Of a stretch of DNA of 64,000 nucleotides, positions 19,053 through 29,567 are shown one piece after another. Positions within the stretch are counted from its first letter, which is position 1. Each line of letters opens with the position of its first letter. The notes beneath the pieces are model-generated. The model ran no database searches and was not told the origin of the DNA. It saw nothing but the letters and a program-made list of their open reading frames with translations. Location: positions 1-64,000 of the forward strand of contig NZ_JAMKMR010000016.1 of NCBI RefSeq assembly GCF_023634645.1, in the 5' to 3' direction. The DNA comes from Vibrio sinus. GTDB taxonomy: Bacteria; Pseudomonadota; Gammaproteobacteria; Enterobacterales; Vibrionaceae. The position numbers were made by a program, and so were the translations under genes.

Positions 19053-19877
19053 ATGAGTCATGAAGCACTGATTTCTCGAATTAACGAACTGCCAAGAATT
19101 GAAAGTGTATTGCAAGAGTTACTGGAAATGGTCAACCGAGAAACCATTGATTTTGGTGAGCTTTCAAGAAAAATGTCAATGGATCAAGTGCTCAGTGCCC
19201 GCGTGCTACGCATGGCGAACTCTGCTCATTTTGGTGGAGCGAAAGGGGTCTCTACCATTAATGATGCGATCATTCGAGTCGGTGGCGGTGCTATTCGAAC
19301 ACTTGTCTCTTCTTCGATTCTGTCAACGACTTTCCCTCGTCTTGAAACCCTCAACTTAAAAGACTATTGGTCGAATACCTTTGAAATTTCTATGATAGCC
19401 AGCACTGTCGCGAAACGAGTGCGGTTAGATCCGAATGAAACTTTCACCACGGGCGTATTGCACAATATTGGCGAGCTGATGATTCACGCTCTGGTTCCTG
19501 AAAAAGCGCTGGAAATTAAACACCGAGTCGACTGTGGCGAAAAAAAGTCCGTGGTACAGCAAGAAGTGTTAGGGACAGATTCTCAAGAGCTCGGCGCGGC
19601 GTTGGCGCAAAATTGGAAGTTTCCTGCTGACATGGTCGATGCTATCGCGAATGTAAACCACCCAGGCCGTGCTGGTGACTCGAAGAAATTAGCCTGTGTA
19701 CTGTATTTGGCGAGAGATATTCACAATAAGTGGGATTCCATGCTTGGGGAGGAAGAAAAGCAAGCGTTTCTTGCTAGTCACCCCGCAGCCACAGCGCTTA
19801 AGGTCTCTGATGATTTGGTCGTCGAAGTCGATAAAGTGCGTGGTCAGGGCAGTGAGCTTGCCTATCAGCTGTTTTAA
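19053..19877 (+). CDS. HDOD domain-containing protein
   Basis: A 274-residue cytoplasmic protein made almost wholly of one HDOD domain (about 10-205), an HD-like fold without the metal-binding His-Asp pair; here the corresponding place reads LHNIGEL. HDOD proteins act as signalling scaffolds in vibrios and other bacteria. The C-terminal 60 residues are helical. AAGGACC is the ribosome site. A terminator follows, so it is monocistronic. Confidence 0.88.
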   Translation: MSHEALISRINELPRIESVLQELLEMVNRETIDFGELSRKMSMDQVLSARVLRMANSAHFGGAKGVSTINDAIIRVGGGAIRTLVSSSILSTTFPRLETLNLKDYWSNTFEISMIASTVAKRVRLDPNETFTTGVLHNIGELMIHALVPEKALEIKHRVDCGEKKSVVQQEVLGTDSQELGAALAQNWKFPADMVDAIANVNHPGRAGDSKKLACVLYLARDIHNKWDSMLGEEEKQAFLASHPAATALKVSDDLVVEVDKVRGQGSELAYQLF

Positions 19878-19935
19878 TGCATTTTTTATTTACACGCTCG
19901 GAATTCAGCATGTTCGTACAACTCAGGGTTAGCTC

Positions 19936-19970
19936 GTGGCCAGTTTGCTTTAGTTGCACTGGCCACTTTT
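19936..19970 (+). terminator. Terminator after the HDOD gene
   Basis: Stem GTGGCCAGT / ACTGGCCAC with a 13-base loop, then TTTT. Confidence 0.8.
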
Positions 19971-19973
19971 CGT

Positions 19974-20888
19974 TTATTTTACTTTCCGACAGCTGTTAAG
20001 CGTTCTGCGTTGGCCAAACTTAATCTGCTGGATCACCAGACCAATGACAATAAAGACTAAGCCAATTAAGGTTGAGGGATGGATCTTTTCTCCAATGATG
20101 GTGGCTAATAGAATTAAGGAAATAAATGGAGAGGCAAAGATTAAGTTGCTGATCCTTGATGTATTGCTTGTCAGCCTTAACGCGGTTAACCACAGCACAT
20201 AGGTGATCCCCATTTCGAACAGCCCAGCATAAGAGACTGCTAACCACCCCTTGATTGTAATGTGGCTCCACTGGGCGTTTTCGTAAAAGCAGATGCCAAT
20301 AGCAATCGGAATGGCAATCAGAAACCCAAGTAATAAACTGATCATCGGATCGGCTTTATTTTTGGTATTGAGTATCCAGTAGGTGGCCCAGAGTAGGGTT
20401 GAAATAAGTGCTAGAACGACCCCTAACGGGCTTTGAAAATGCAGTCCTAACAAGTTGTCTTGCGTGGCAATGACCAAGACCCCAAAATAGCTAAATCCAC
20501 AGGCAACCCAGTCTTGTTTACGTATCGATTGACCGAGAAATATCGCCGCCATCAAAGTAAGCGTAATGGCCCAACTATAGTTAATGGCTTGGGCTTGGGC
20601 TGCTGGGAGTAAGTCATACGCTTTGAAAAGAATTAAGTAATAGGCAAGAGGGTTAATTAAGCCTAGGGTTATGTAATACAGTGGGTTAGCAGAAAAAGTG
20701 GACAATAACAGAGGCAGCTTTTTTTGTGCGCCACATATAATGCTCAGTGCACAGGCTGAGACAATGCTGGCGATAGTTAGCATTTGGATTGGCGTAAATT
20801 GTTCTAAGGTAATTTTAAAGGCGGTAGCCACTGTTGACCAAAGTAAAACAGCCGCTATGCCAAATCCGAAAGCACGACGTTCGTTCAT
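19974..20888 (-). CDS. DMT-family (EamA) transporter
   Basis: A 304-residue inner-membrane protein with ten hydrophobic helices and two EamA repeats (first about 8-140, second 150-285). The family pattern LLWSTVATAFK appears in helix 1, and TYVLWLTALRLTSNTSRISNLIFASPFISLILLATIIGEKIHPSTLIGLVFIVIGL-like content in the second repeat. ATG 20888 is chosen because AAGGGA precedes it; the 33 upstream residues are not hydrophobic. Substrate unknown; relatives move amino acids or metabolites. Confidence 0.88.
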   Translation of the reverse strand: MNERRAFGFGIAAVLLWSTVATAFKITLEQFTPIQMLTIASIVSACALSIICGAQKKLPLLLSTFSANPLYYITLGLINPLAYYLILFKAYDLLPAAQAQAINYSWAITLTLMAAIFLGQSIRKQDWVACGFSYFGVLVIATQDNLLGLHFQSPLGVVLALISTLLWATYWILNTKNKADPMISLLLGFLIAIPIAIGICFYENAQWSHITIKGWLAVSYAGLFEMGITYVLWLTALRLTSNTSRISNLIFASPFISLILLATIIGEKIHPSTLIGLVFIVIGLVIQQIKFGQRRTLNSCRKVK

Positions 20889-21095
20889 TGCAAGATATCC
20901 CTTAAGCGTGATTGGAAAAAGTGTTGTAATTTTTATGTCACGCGCCTTAATGCTCGCTGTATACCTAGCCAAAAGGCCCGTTTTCATTTTTATTTTTAGG
21001 CTGGCGTCAGTCTATATGCTGCTCGAGTTTGCTACAAACTGGACATTTATCCAGTATAGAAATACCATTTAATTGTATTTGGTTGAATGAGTTAA

Positions 21096-22586
21096 GTGGA
21101 CAATATGCTGTGGATTTTAGAGTACAAAGATGCCTTGCTCTCGGCACTAGGTAGTTCAGTGATCATCGGTCTTGGTGTGGGGTGGTGGGCTAAGCAGCAA
21201 AGTGCCATCCGTCTCGCTCAGTTGAGTCAGCGGTTGGAATCCAGCCAACAACTCCATCAAGCTCAATCAGCCCAACTGCAAAAAGAGCTAGATAACCTTC
21301 AGCACGATCTGATGGAGCTAGACAATGAGCGAGACAAAAGTGCCTATGAGTTAAAACAGACCCAAAACAAACTGATTGTAGCGGTAGAAAAGTTGCGTCA
21401 CTTAGAGACGATTAAGCAAGAAAAAGCAAAACTTACCCATGAGCTAGAAAGCACGCGAGCACAGAAAGTTCAACTGGAAGTGAAGGTTCGCGAACAGCAG
21501 GCCCGTCATGAGCAACAAGTTCAAGCGAATGAAGAGAAACTGCAGTTATTAGAGTCAGCGGAAACTCGATTAAAGCAGCAATTTGAGCATTTAGCCCATC
21601 AAGTTTTTGAAGAAAAAAGCGCAAAGGTAGATCAACAAAACAAACAAAGCTTAGAAGGCTTGTTATCACCGTTAAAACAGCAGTTAGAAGGGTTTAAAAA
21701 GCAAGTCAACGACAGCTTTCACCAGGAAGCCAAGGAAAGGCACACGCTAGTGCATGAGCTGAAAAACCTACAGCGACTGAATGAACAGATGGCTAAAGAA
21801 GCCCTCAACCTGACAAACGCGCTCAAAGGTGATAACAAACAGCAGGGGAACTGGGGGGAGGTGATTTTAGCCAAGGTCTTGGAAGAATCAGGATTGCGGC
21901 AAGGCCATGAGTATCAAACCCAGGTTAGTTTGCAAAATGAGTCGGGTAAGCGTTTTCAACCGGATGTCATTGTCAACTTGCCGAACAATAAGCAAGTGGT
22001 CATAGATGCTAAAATGACGCTGGTGGCTTACGAGCGGTACTACAACGCGAGTGATGATGGAGAAAGAGAGCGGGCACTCACCCAGCATCTCACAGCCTTA
22101 CGTGCGCATATCAAAGGTCTCGCGCAAAAAGATTATCACCAACTACAAGGTATCGAATGCCTTGATTACGTTTTGCTATTTGTCCCCATTGAGCCTGCCT
22201 TCCAAGTTGCCATTCAAGCTGATCCCAGCTTGGTTAAAGAGGCGCTTGAGCAAAATATTATCTTGGTCAGCCCTACGACTTTATTGGTTGCATTAAGAAC
22301 CATCGACAATTTGTGGCGCAATGAGCGTAAGAATCAGAATGCGCAGATTATCGCGGAGCGGGCGAGTAAGCTGTATGACAAGTTGCGACTATTCATCGAT
22401 GATATGGAAGGTCTGGGTGGGGCACTGGATAAAGCGAATCAAAGCTATCAAGGTGCAATGAACAAACTGGTCACCGGGCGTGGTAACGTGATTCGGCAAG
22501 CGGAAAGCTTTACCGAACTCGGTGTTCAGGTTAAAAAACCAATCTCTGCAAAAATAGCAGCCAATGTTAAGTCAGATTTCGATTAA
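21096..22586 (+). CDS. rmuC: DNA recombination protein RmuC
   Basis: A 496-residue protein that limits inversions at short inverted repeats. It has one N-terminal membrane helix (about 14-30), a long coiled coil (30-190), and a PD-(D/E)xK nuclease-like core with GNWGEVILAKVLEESGLRQG, QPDVIVNLPNNKQVVIDAKMTLVAYERY and VSPTTLLVALRTI. The start is either GTG 21096 or ATG 21105; neither has a strong ribosome site. It stands directly upstream of ubiE, as in other gamma-proteobacteria. Confidence 0.94.
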   Translation: MDNMLWILEYKDALLSALGSSVIIGLGVGWWAKQQSAIRLAQLSQRLESSQQLHQAQSAQLQKELDNLQHDLMELDNERDKSAYELKQTQNKLIVAVEKLRHLETIKQEKAKLTHELESTRAQKVQLEVKVREQQARHEQQVQANEEKLQLLESAETRLKQQFEHLAHQVFEEKSAKVDQQNKQSLEGLLSPLKQQLEGFKKQVNDSFHQEAKERHTLVHELKNLQRLNEQMAKEALNLTNALKGDNKQQGNWGEVILAKVLEESGLRQGHEYQTQVSLQNESGKRFQPDVIVNLPNNKQVVIDAKMTLVAYERYYNASDDGERERALTQHLTALRAHIKGLAQKDYHQLQGIECLDYVLLFVPIEPAFQVAIQADPSLVKEALEQNIILVSPTTLLVALRTIDNLWRNERKNQNAQIIAERASKLYDKLRLFIDDMEGLGGALDKANQSYQGAMNKLVTGRGNVIRQAESFTELGVQVKKPISAKIAANVKSDFD

Positions 22587-22756
22587 AACCAGCTCATCCT
22601 GAGATTTATTCACCACAATTGCTACCACCTTAGCCTGTGTATAAAGTAAACTAGCGAGCAGTTGAATTGAGGTGCCATACTCAGACGTCTTGATGCATAG
22701 ATTGACAAGGTGTTTGGGTTAATTGCGCGAAATAGATAGTGATCAGGAAACAGAGA

Positions 22757-23539
22757 ATGAAAGAGACTAATTCGCAGTCTAGTGTAGAGTCCAAAGACAA
22801 TGAAACCACTCATTTTGGCTATGAGACGGTAGCCAAAGAAGAGAAAGTCGCTAAGGTTGCAGAGGTATTTCATTCTGTCGCTACCAAATATGATGTCATG
22901 AACGATCTCATGTCGGCAGGTGTGCATCGTTTGTGGAAGCGTTTTACTATCGATTGCAGTGGAGCCAAGTCAGGGCAGCGTATTCTTGATCTCGGAGGTG
23001 GTACCGGAGATTTGACCGCTAAATTTTCCAAAATTGTTGGTGAGAATGGCCACGTTGTCTTGGCCGATATCAACAATTCGATGCTCAATGTTGGCCGTGA
23101 CAAGCTGCGTGATAAGGGTATCGTTGGTAATGTGCATTATGTACAAGCCAATGCCGAAGAGCTGCCTTTTCCTGATGATTACTTTGACTGCATTACCATC
23201 AGCTTTTGCCTAAGAAACGTCACCGATAAAGATAAAGCGTTGGCATCAATGTTTCGAGTGTTAAAGCCGGGCGGTCGTTTATTAATTTTAGAATTCTCCA
23301 AGCCAGTCTCTAAGTCCCTTTCTAAACTTTACGATGCGTATTCTTTCCATATTCTGCCTAAGATGGGCCAGATGATTGCCAATGACTCAGAGAGCTACCG
23401 ATATCTTGCAGAATCTATCCGTATGCACCCAGATCAAGACACATTGGAAAGCATGATGGAGAAGGTAGGCTTTGAGCAAACCAAGTACTACAACCTTACC
23501 GGTGGCATTGTTGCCTTACATCGTGGCTTTAAGTTCTAA
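22757..23539 (+). CDS. ubiE: Ubiquinone/menaquinone C-methyltransferase UbiE
   Basis: SAM-dependent C-methyltransferase used in both ubiquinone and menaquinone synthesis. 260 residues with this start, the size usual in vibrios; a GTG six codons upstream is possible. The SAM loop is [12 protein letters not shown], with [17 protein letters not shown] and [12 protein letters not shown] as post-motifs. It is the first of ubiE-ubiJ-ubiB. Confidence 0.97.
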   Translation: MKETNSQSSVESKDNETTHFGYETVAKEEKVAKVAEVFHSVATKYDVMNDLMSAGVHRLWKRFTIDCSGAKSGQRILDLGGGTGDLTAKFSKIVGENGHVVLADINNSMLNVGRDKLRDKGIVGNVHYVQANAEELPFPDDYFDCITISFCLRNVTDKDKALASMFRVLKPGGRLLILEFSKPVSKSLSKLYDAYSFHILPKMGQMIANDSESYRYLAESIRMHPDQDTLESMMEKVGFEQTKYYNLTGGIVALHRGFKF

Positions 23540-23551
23540 GAGGCGAATACT

Positions 23552-24160
23552 ATGCCATTAAAGCAGCTCGCGACTGCGTTGATTGAGACGTCATTGAATG
23601 CCGTGGTGCAAGACGACCCTGAGTTGAGTCGTCGCCTGTCGCGCCTTAAAGGTAAAACGATTCAAGTGCTGGTGCGAGAGTTGGACATGACAATGACGTT
23701 TGTGTTGAGCCAGCAGCAGATAGATGTGTTGAGCCAGTATGAAGGCGCTCCTGACTGTTACCTATCTTTCCAACTGAGTGATTTACGCGAGCTGCGTGAT
23801 CAAGCCAACATTACTAAACTCATCAAACAAGACAAATTGATTTTAGAAGGTGATGTTCAGTTGGTACAAAAATTTGCCCAACTGATTACCGACTGCAAAC
23901 CAGATATCGAAGAATGGTTGTCTAGAATCACAGGCGATGTTGTGGCTCATACTGTCGTTCAAGGTGCGAAAGATGCAGGCAGCTTCTTACGGGGCCGATT
24001 TCATAAGCACCAAGATCACCTCTCTCAGGTGCTAACTGAAGAATGGCGCTTCTTGCCTGGTGCGCTAGAAGTGGCCCATTTTTGCGATCAGGTTGATGAA
24101 GTGAAAAGTGCTTCGGCAAACCTCGAAGTTAGGCTCAAAAAGTTATTGGAGCAAATATGA
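23552..24160 (+). CDS. ubiJ: Ubiquinone biosynthesis accessory factor UbiJ
   Basis: A 202-residue SCP2-domain protein that binds ubiquinone intermediates and organises the Ubi complex. The SCP2 sterol-carrier-like domain is in the N-terminal half (about 15-120), with a helical C-terminus. It is located between ubiE and ubiB as in E. coli. The last 4 bases overlap the start of ubiB (ATGA), so the two are translationally coupled. Confidence 0.94.
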   Translation: MPLKQLATALIETSLNAVVQDDPELSRRLSRLKGKTIQVLVRELDMTMTFVLSQQQIDVLSQYEGAPDCYLSFQLSDLRELRDQANITKLIKQDKLILEGDVQLVQKFAQLITDCKPDIEEWLSRITGDVVAHTVVQGAKDAGSFLRGRFHKHQDHLSQVLTEEWRFLPGALEVAHFCDQVDEVKSASANLEVRLKKLLEQI

Positions 24161-25791
24161 CCCCCACTGAGCTGAAACGCTTATATCAAATAATAAAGGT
24201 TCAGTTAGAGTATGGTTTGGACGAATTATTGCCAAACCATCAATTGGCCAAAGCGCCACTTGTTTTACGTAAATCCTTATTTTGGATCAAGAACAAACAC
24301 CCGGACAAACCCTTAGGTGAGCGACTGAGGCTAGCGCTTCAGGAATTGGGGCCTGTTTGGATTAAGTTTGGTCAAATGATGTCTACGCGGCGCGATCTCT
24401 TTCCCGATCATATTGCAGACCAGCTGGCCATCTTACAAGATCAGGTCGTGCCTTTTGATGGGGAGCTTGCCAAGCAACAAATCGAACAAGCTTTGGGTGG
24501 CGATCTGACGCTTTGGTTTGAGAACTTTAATATCGAACCTTTAGCCTCTGCCTCTATTGCTCAAGTGCACACTGCTAACTTGAAAGACACTGGCCAAGAA
24601 ATCGTTATTAAGGTGATTCGCCCCGATATTCAGCCGATTATTCGCGCCGACTTAAAGTTGATGTACCGTTTGGCCAGAGTTGTGGCTAAAGCGCTACCGG
24701 ATGCAAGAAGGCTTAAGCCCGTTGAGGTGGTGAGTGAGTATGAAAAGACCTTGTTGGGGGAGTTGGACCTACGTAGAGAAGCGGCCAATGCCATCCAGTT
24801 AAGGCGTAACTTCGAAGGAAGTGATGAGTTATACGTGCCGGAAATCATGACGGATTTTAGTAATAAAACCGTTATGGTGTCTGAACGAATCTATGGTATT
24901 CAAGTCTCTGATATCGAAAGCCTAGTTAACAATGGCACCAACATGAAGCTATTGGCTGAGCGCGGTGTTCGGGTGTTCTTTACCCAAGTATTTAGAGATA
25001 GCTTCTTCCACGCGGACATGCACCCAGGCAATGTGTTTGTTGAGTATGATCATCCGCAAAGTCCCCGTTGGATAGGCTTGGATTGTGGCATCGTTGGCAC
25101 GCTCAACAGCGAAGATAAACGTTATTTGGCAGAGAACTTTTTGGCTTTCTTTAATCGAGATTATCGTCGCGTAGCAGAGCTACACGTAGAATCGGAATGG
25201 GTTCCACGTGAAACGAACATCGATGAATTTGAATTTGCCATCCGAATGGTATGTGAACCTATATTTGCTAAACCGTTATGCGATATTTCGTTTGGCCATG
25301 TGTTGCTCAATCTGTTTAACACGGCGCGTCAATTTAATATGGAAGTTCAGCCCCAGTTGGTGCTGCTACAAAAAACCTTGCTCTATATCGAAGGCCTTGG
25401 TCGCCAATTATACCCCCAACTTGACCTTTGGGCGACTGCCAAGCCATTCTTAGAGGAGTGGATGTCGAATCAAGTGGGTCCGAAAGCGTTTTTAAACTCG
25501 GTTAAAGATAGAGCGCCACTTTGGGCAGAAAAGCTCCCTGAGTTGCCAGAGCTACTTTATGACAGCCTTAAGCAAGGCAAATTGATGAATCAAAGATTGG
25601 AGCACTTGTTCCAAGGTTATCGTCAAACTAAGCGCTCAATAGCGATCGGCAACTTTATGTTTGGCGCAGGCGCTACGGCCATGATTTGTGCAGCAATATT
25701 GCTCAATCATACGGGTGAACACCTATCTTTAGGGTTAGGAGTCTTGGGAGTCACACTTTGGCTACTGAGCTGGAGATTTTATCGCAAATAG
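24157..25791 (+). CDS. ubiB: Ubiquinone biosynthesis regulatory ATPase/kinase UbiB
   Basis: A 544-residue ABC1/ADCK atypical kinase required for ubiquinone synthesis, membrane bound through two C-terminal helices (about 500-540). The family motif KxGQ appears in [11 protein letters not shown], the Ala-rich nucleotide loop in [11 protein letters not shown], and [13 protein letters not shown] with LDCGIVGTL are the catalytic and DFG-like segments. A parS site is embedded at 25200-25215 in the coding sequence. Confidence 0.97.
   Translation: MTPTELKRLYQIIKVQLEYGLDELLPNHQLAKAPLVLRKSLFWIKNKHPDKPLGERLRLALQELGPVWIKFGQMMSTRRDLFPDHIADQLAILQDQVVPFDGELAKQQIEQALGGDLTLWFENFNIEPLASASIAQVHTANLKDTGQEIVIKVIRPDIQPIIRADLKLMYRLARVVAKALPDARRLKPVEVVSEYEKTLLGELDLRREAANAIQLRRNFEGSDELYVPEIMTDFSNKTVMVSERIYGIQVSDIESLVNNGTNMKLLAERGVRVFFTQVFRDSFFHADMHPGNVFVEYDHPQSPRWIGLDCGIVGTLNSEDKRYLAENFLAFFNRDYRRVAELHVESEWVPRETNIDEFEFAIRMVCEPIFAKPLCDISFGHVLLNLFNTARQFNMEVQPQLVLLQKTLLYIEGLGRQLYPQLDLWATAKPFLEEWMSNQVGPKAFLNSVKDRAPLWAEKLPELPELLYDSLKQGKLMNQRLEHLFQGYRQTKRSIAIGNFMFGAGATAMICAAILLNHTGEHLSLGLGVLGVTLWLLSWRFYRK
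25200..25215. promoter_or_regulatory. parS centromere-like site (ParB1 type), copy 3
   Basis: GGTTCCACGTGAAACG fits NGTTNCACGTGAAACN exactly, though it is a less perfect palindrome than copies 1 and 2. It lies within ubiB, 18 kb from copy 2. Confidence 0.85.
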
Positions 25792-25837
25792 ACGTTAGTC
25801 TACGATCAATATTTTTGTGATCCATAAGGGAATTAAT

Positions 25838-26092
25838 ATGGGTGGAATCAGTATTTGGCAGCTTCTTATCATAGCTTTGATAGTGGTGTTGCTGTTTGGT
25901 ACCAAAAAGCTACGTGGTATAGGTACGGATCTTGGCGGCGCGATTAAAGGATTTAAGAAGGCCATGAGTGATGAGGACTCATCGGCGCAAGATAAAAAAG
26001 TGGATGCGGATTTCGACAGCAAGAATATTGATCAAAAGAAGGAGCAATCTGAACAATCTGTTGAAAGCAAAAAAGATAACGAGCAGGCTTAA
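25838..26092 (+). CDS. tatA: Sec-independent translocase subunit TatA
   Basis: An 84-residue inner-membrane protein that forms the Tat pore. It has one N-terminal helix ([18 protein letters not shown]), the FGTKKLR hinge, an amphipathic helix ([14 protein letters not shown]) and an acidic/lysine-rich tail. ATG 25838 is preferred because AAGGGA precedes it; an upstream in-frame start would add seven residues. tatB follows after 2 bases. Confidence 0.97.
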   Translation: MGGISIWQLLIIALIVVLLFGTKKLRGIGTDLGGAIKGFKKAMSDEDSSAQDKKVDADFDSKNIDQKKEQSEQSVESKKDNEQA

Positions 26093-26094
26093 AC

Positions 26095-26499
26095 GTGTTT
26101 GATATCGGTTTTTGGGAACTGATTGTTATCTTTGTGGTAGGGCTTGTCGTACTCGGGCCTGAACGGCTTCCTCATGCGATTCGAAGCGTTTCTCGATTTG
26201 TCTCCAGTGCTAAAAATATGGCAAATGGCGTTAAGGAAGAAATCTCGAGAGAATTAAAAGTTCAGGAGTTACATGAGAATTTACGCAAAGCAGAACAAAA
26301 TGGCATGGAAGGTTTATCGGCCGATCTCAAGTCTTCGGTCGATGAGCTTAAACAGGCCGCTAAATCTGTTCAGCGTCCCTATGCAAAAGAACCAGCAGAG
26401 GATAATGCATCCCAATCTAGCCCAACGACAAGCAGTGATATGACTGCTGTTACTGGTGAATCGCCTGATGCACCGGTAGATAAACGTAAAGCTGAATAA
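26095..26499 (+). CDS. tatB: Sec-independent translocase subunit TatB
   Basis: A 134-residue partner of TatC in recognition of twin-arginine signal peptides. Begins MFDIGFWELIVIFVVGLVVLGPERLP, the diagnostic TatB start with the helix and the GPERLP hinge, then an amphipathic helix and a polar tail. GTG initiation codon. Confidence 0.97.
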   Translation: MFDIGFWELIVIFVVGLVVLGPERLPHAIRSVSRFVSSAKNMANGVKEEISRELKVQELHENLRKAEQNGMEGLSADLKSSVDELKQAAKSVQRPYAKEPAEDNASQSSPTTSSDMTAVTGESPDAPVDKRKAE

Positions 26500-26508
26500 T
26501 AGCAACTG

Positions 26509-26537
26509 GAAGGAGCAATGGACTTGATGTCTCCTTC
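26509..26537 (+). repeat. Intercistronic inverted repeat, tatB-tatC
   Basis: GAAGGAG and CTCCTTC are separated by 15 bases, between tatB and tatC. It may damp tatC expression or protect the upstream mRNA. Confidence 0.45.
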
Positions 26538-26559
26538 TTAGCTTTATCGAGTAATGTCT

Positions 26560-27321
26560 ATGTCTTCTATGGAACAGTCGCAGCCCTTAATTTCTCACCT
26601 GTTGGAACTGCGCAATCGTATTTTACGCTCGCTCGCAGCCGTCATATTCGTCTTTTTATGTTTGGTGTATTTTTCCAACAACATCTATGACTTTGTCTCC
26701 GCACCTTTGGTTGAGCGTTTACCACAGGGGGCGACCATGATAGCTACGGATGTGGCTTCTCCATTATTCACGCCTTTGAAGCTTACTTTAGTGGTGTCGA
26801 TTTTTATCTCGGTCCCCGTGATTCTTTATCAGGTATGGGCGTTTGTTGCCCCCGGCCTATATAAGCATGAAAAGAGGCTTGTCATGCCACTGCTGTTTTC
26901 AAGCACCTTGCTATTTTATTGTGGGGTCGCGTTTGCCTATTTCGTCGTTTTTCCACTGGTATTTAGCTTTTTTACCGCGATTTCGTTGGGTGGCGTCGAG
27001 TATGCGACGGATATTGCGAGTTATCTTGACTTCGTTTTAGCGCTATTCATGGCTTTTGGTATTGCATTTGAGGTACCTGTCGCGATTATTTTGCTGTGTT
27101 GGACGGGAGCGACTAGCGCTAAAGCGTTAAGTGAAAAACGCCCATACATCATAGTGGGTGCCTTTGTAATCGGCATGTTGCTAACACCGCCCGATATGAT
27201 TTCGCAGACTTTGTTAGCGATTCCGATGTGGTTGTTATTTGAAGTAGGGCTGTTTTTTTCTCGTTTCTATGTCCGTAAGCAAGATGATGAGACGCAAGAA
27301 GAATCTGAAGGCGCACAGTAA
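26560..27321 (+). CDS. tatC: Sec-independent translocase subunit TatC
   Basis: Six-helix inner-membrane protein that, with TatB, binds twin-arginine signal peptides. About 253 residues. [19 protein letters not shown] is the conserved cytoplasmic N-terminus. The conserved Glu is in the loop [12 protein letters not shown]. Possible starts are 26554, 26560 and 26569; 26560 is chosen for family-like length and a GAG 8 bases upstream. Confidence 0.96.
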   Translation: MSSMEQSQPLISHLLELRNRILRSLAAVIFVFLCLVYFSNNIYDFVSAPLVERLPQGATMIATDVASPLFTPLKLTLVVSIFISVPVILYQVWAFVAPGLYKHEKRLVMPLLFSSTLLFYCGVAFAYFVVFPLVFSFFTAISLGGVEYATDIASYLDFVLALFMAFGIAFEVPVAIILLCWTGATSAKALSEKRPYIIVGAFVIGMLLTPPDMISQTLLAIPMWLLFEVGLFFSRFYVRKQDDETQEESEGAQ

Positions 27322-27347
27322 TCTTGCATACTAATTGAGGCAATGAA

Positions 27348-27374
27348 AAAGGCTGACCTGGTCAGCCTTTTACT
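27348..27374. terminator. Terminator between tatC and tatD
   Basis: Perfect stem AAAGGCTGA / TCAGCCTTT with loop CCTGG, A-rich on the left and T-rich on the right, so it can act in both directions for the convergent genes. Confidence 0.88.
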
Positions 27375-27403
27375 CTGAACGGTGTCTCTAAGCTTTGCTG
27401 AGG

Positions 27404-28165
27404 CTAAAGCTTGAAGAGCTGTTTGGCATTGTTAGTGGTGATGTTATCCACGTCTTCTAAACTCACTCCTTTCAGCTCAGCGATTCTATGAGCAACCAAC
27501 TGAGTGTAGGCTGGCTCATTGCGCTTGCCTCTGTGAGGAACGGGGGCTAGATATGGGCAATCGGTCTCTAGAATAACAAAATCCATGTTTACATTAGGGA
27601 TCACCTTATCCATCCCGCCATTTTTAAATGTAGAGACGCCGCCGAGTCCTAGGTGAAAGCCAAGGTCATTGATGGCCTTGGCTTCTTCTACACTGCCGCC
27701 AAAGCAGTGGAACACACCTGTTAGCGAGCCATCTTGTTCTTTTGCAAGTAATGCTAGAGTTTCAGTCATTGAGTCTCGGGTGTGAATAACCGCAGGCAAG
27801 CCCATCTCTTTGGCCCAGTTGAGCTGATGAGCAAAGGCCCACTCTTGCTCTTTACGAAAGGTCTTATCCCAATAGAGATCGATACCAATTTCTCCCACCG
27901 CAATAAAGTCATGTTTGTCGTACCAAGCGTATATGGTGTCGAGCGTGCTTTTAACTTCAGCATTCACATAACAAGGATGTAGACCCATCATAGAGCGGCA
28001 TACGTTAGGGAACTCAGCCTCAGTTTTTAACATAGGTTCGATAGAATCGAGGTCGATATTAGGCAATAGAATTCTATCAATGCCTTGGCTAAGGGCTCTT
28101 TCAACAACCAGAGCTCTATCTTGGTCAAATTCTTCGGCGTATATATGGGCGTGGGTATCTATCAT
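27404..28165 (-). CDS. tatD: TatD-family metal-dependent deoxyribonuclease
   Basis: A 253-residue TIM-barrel hydrolase. The first metal pair is H5/H7 in MIDTHAHIY. VGEIGIDLYWD, VIHTRD, GVFHCFGGS and LETDCPYLAP supply the other ligands. TatD proteins degrade DNA and act in repair; they are not part of the Tat pore. ATG 28165 is chosen over an ORF start 19 codons upstream because the DTHAH motif must be at the N-terminus. Convergent with tatC. Confidence 0.92.
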   Translation of the reverse strand: MIDTHAHIYAEEFDQDRALVVERALSQGIDRILLPNIDLDSIEPMLKTEAEFPNVCRSMMGLHPCYVNAEVKSTLDTIYAWYDKHDFIAVGEIGIDLYWDKTFRKEQEWAFAHQLNWAKEMGLPAVIHTRDSMTETLALLAKEQDGSLTGVFHCFGGSVEEAKAINDLGFHLGLGGVSTFKNGGMDKVIPNVNMDFVILETDCPYLAPVPHRGKRNEPAYTQLVAHRIAELKGVSLEDVDNITTNNAKQLFKL

Positions 28166-28267
28166 AATTATTTCAGGCAAAACGTTAAGGCAATCTTGGC
28201 TAAAGTATACGGCAGTGAGCACGCTAGGTCATTTTTAGTAAACAGGCGATAACGAACAGTGATATGA

Positions 28268-29338
<1,071 letters not shown>

Positions 29339-29377
29339 TCGACATTAGATGCAAATGATATTTTTTCTCATTTAGTG

Positions 29378-29405
29378 TTGACATGCAATTGAGAATGATT
29401 ATTAT
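29378..29405 (+). promoter_or_regulatory. ryhB promoter
   Basis: A -35 box TTGACA (29378-29383), 16-base spacer and -10 box TATTAT (29400-29405) stand just before the RyhB sequence. A Fur box overlaps the -10 end. Confidence 0.8.
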
Positions 29406-29409
29406 TAAT
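29391..29409 (+). promoter_or_regulatory. Fur box over the ryhB promoter
   Basis: GAGAATGATTATTATTAAT matches 14 of 19 positions of the classic Fur box GATAATGATAATCATTATC. It overlaps the -10 region, fitting repression by Fur-iron. Confidence 0.8.
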
Positions 29410-29411
29410 CA

Positions 29412-29567
29412 CGTATTTAGGAATAAGGCGACACCTGATTTTTAGATACGACATTGCTCACATTGCTTCCAGTGTAATTTATAGCTTTTGGTTAAATTTA
29501 CTCAATCACAATTCGTAAGTTTAATTACTTTTTGCTAGGCGACACCCAATTAGGTGTCGCTTTTTTA
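29412..29567 (+). ncRNA. ryhB: RyhB small RNA
   Basis: Iron-repressed Hfq-binding sRNA that down-regulates mRNAs of iron-using proteins. The core ACGACATTGCTCACATTG, followed by CTTCCAGT (29448-29473), is identical to the base-pairing core of E. coli RyhB. The predicted start is 7 bases after the -10 box. A perfect GCGACACC / GGTGTCGC terminator with a T run ends it at about 29567, giving roughly 156 nt, longer than the 90 nt of E. coli and in line with the long Vibrio RyhB. GGCGACACC also occurs near the 5' end (29427-29435). In Vibrio cholerae it is likewise near hemB/polA. Confidence 0.9.
29539..29567 (+). terminator. RyhB terminator
   Basis: 8-bp perfect GC-rich stem GCGACACC / GGTGTCGC with a 6-base loop and a T run. 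Confidence 0.88.
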
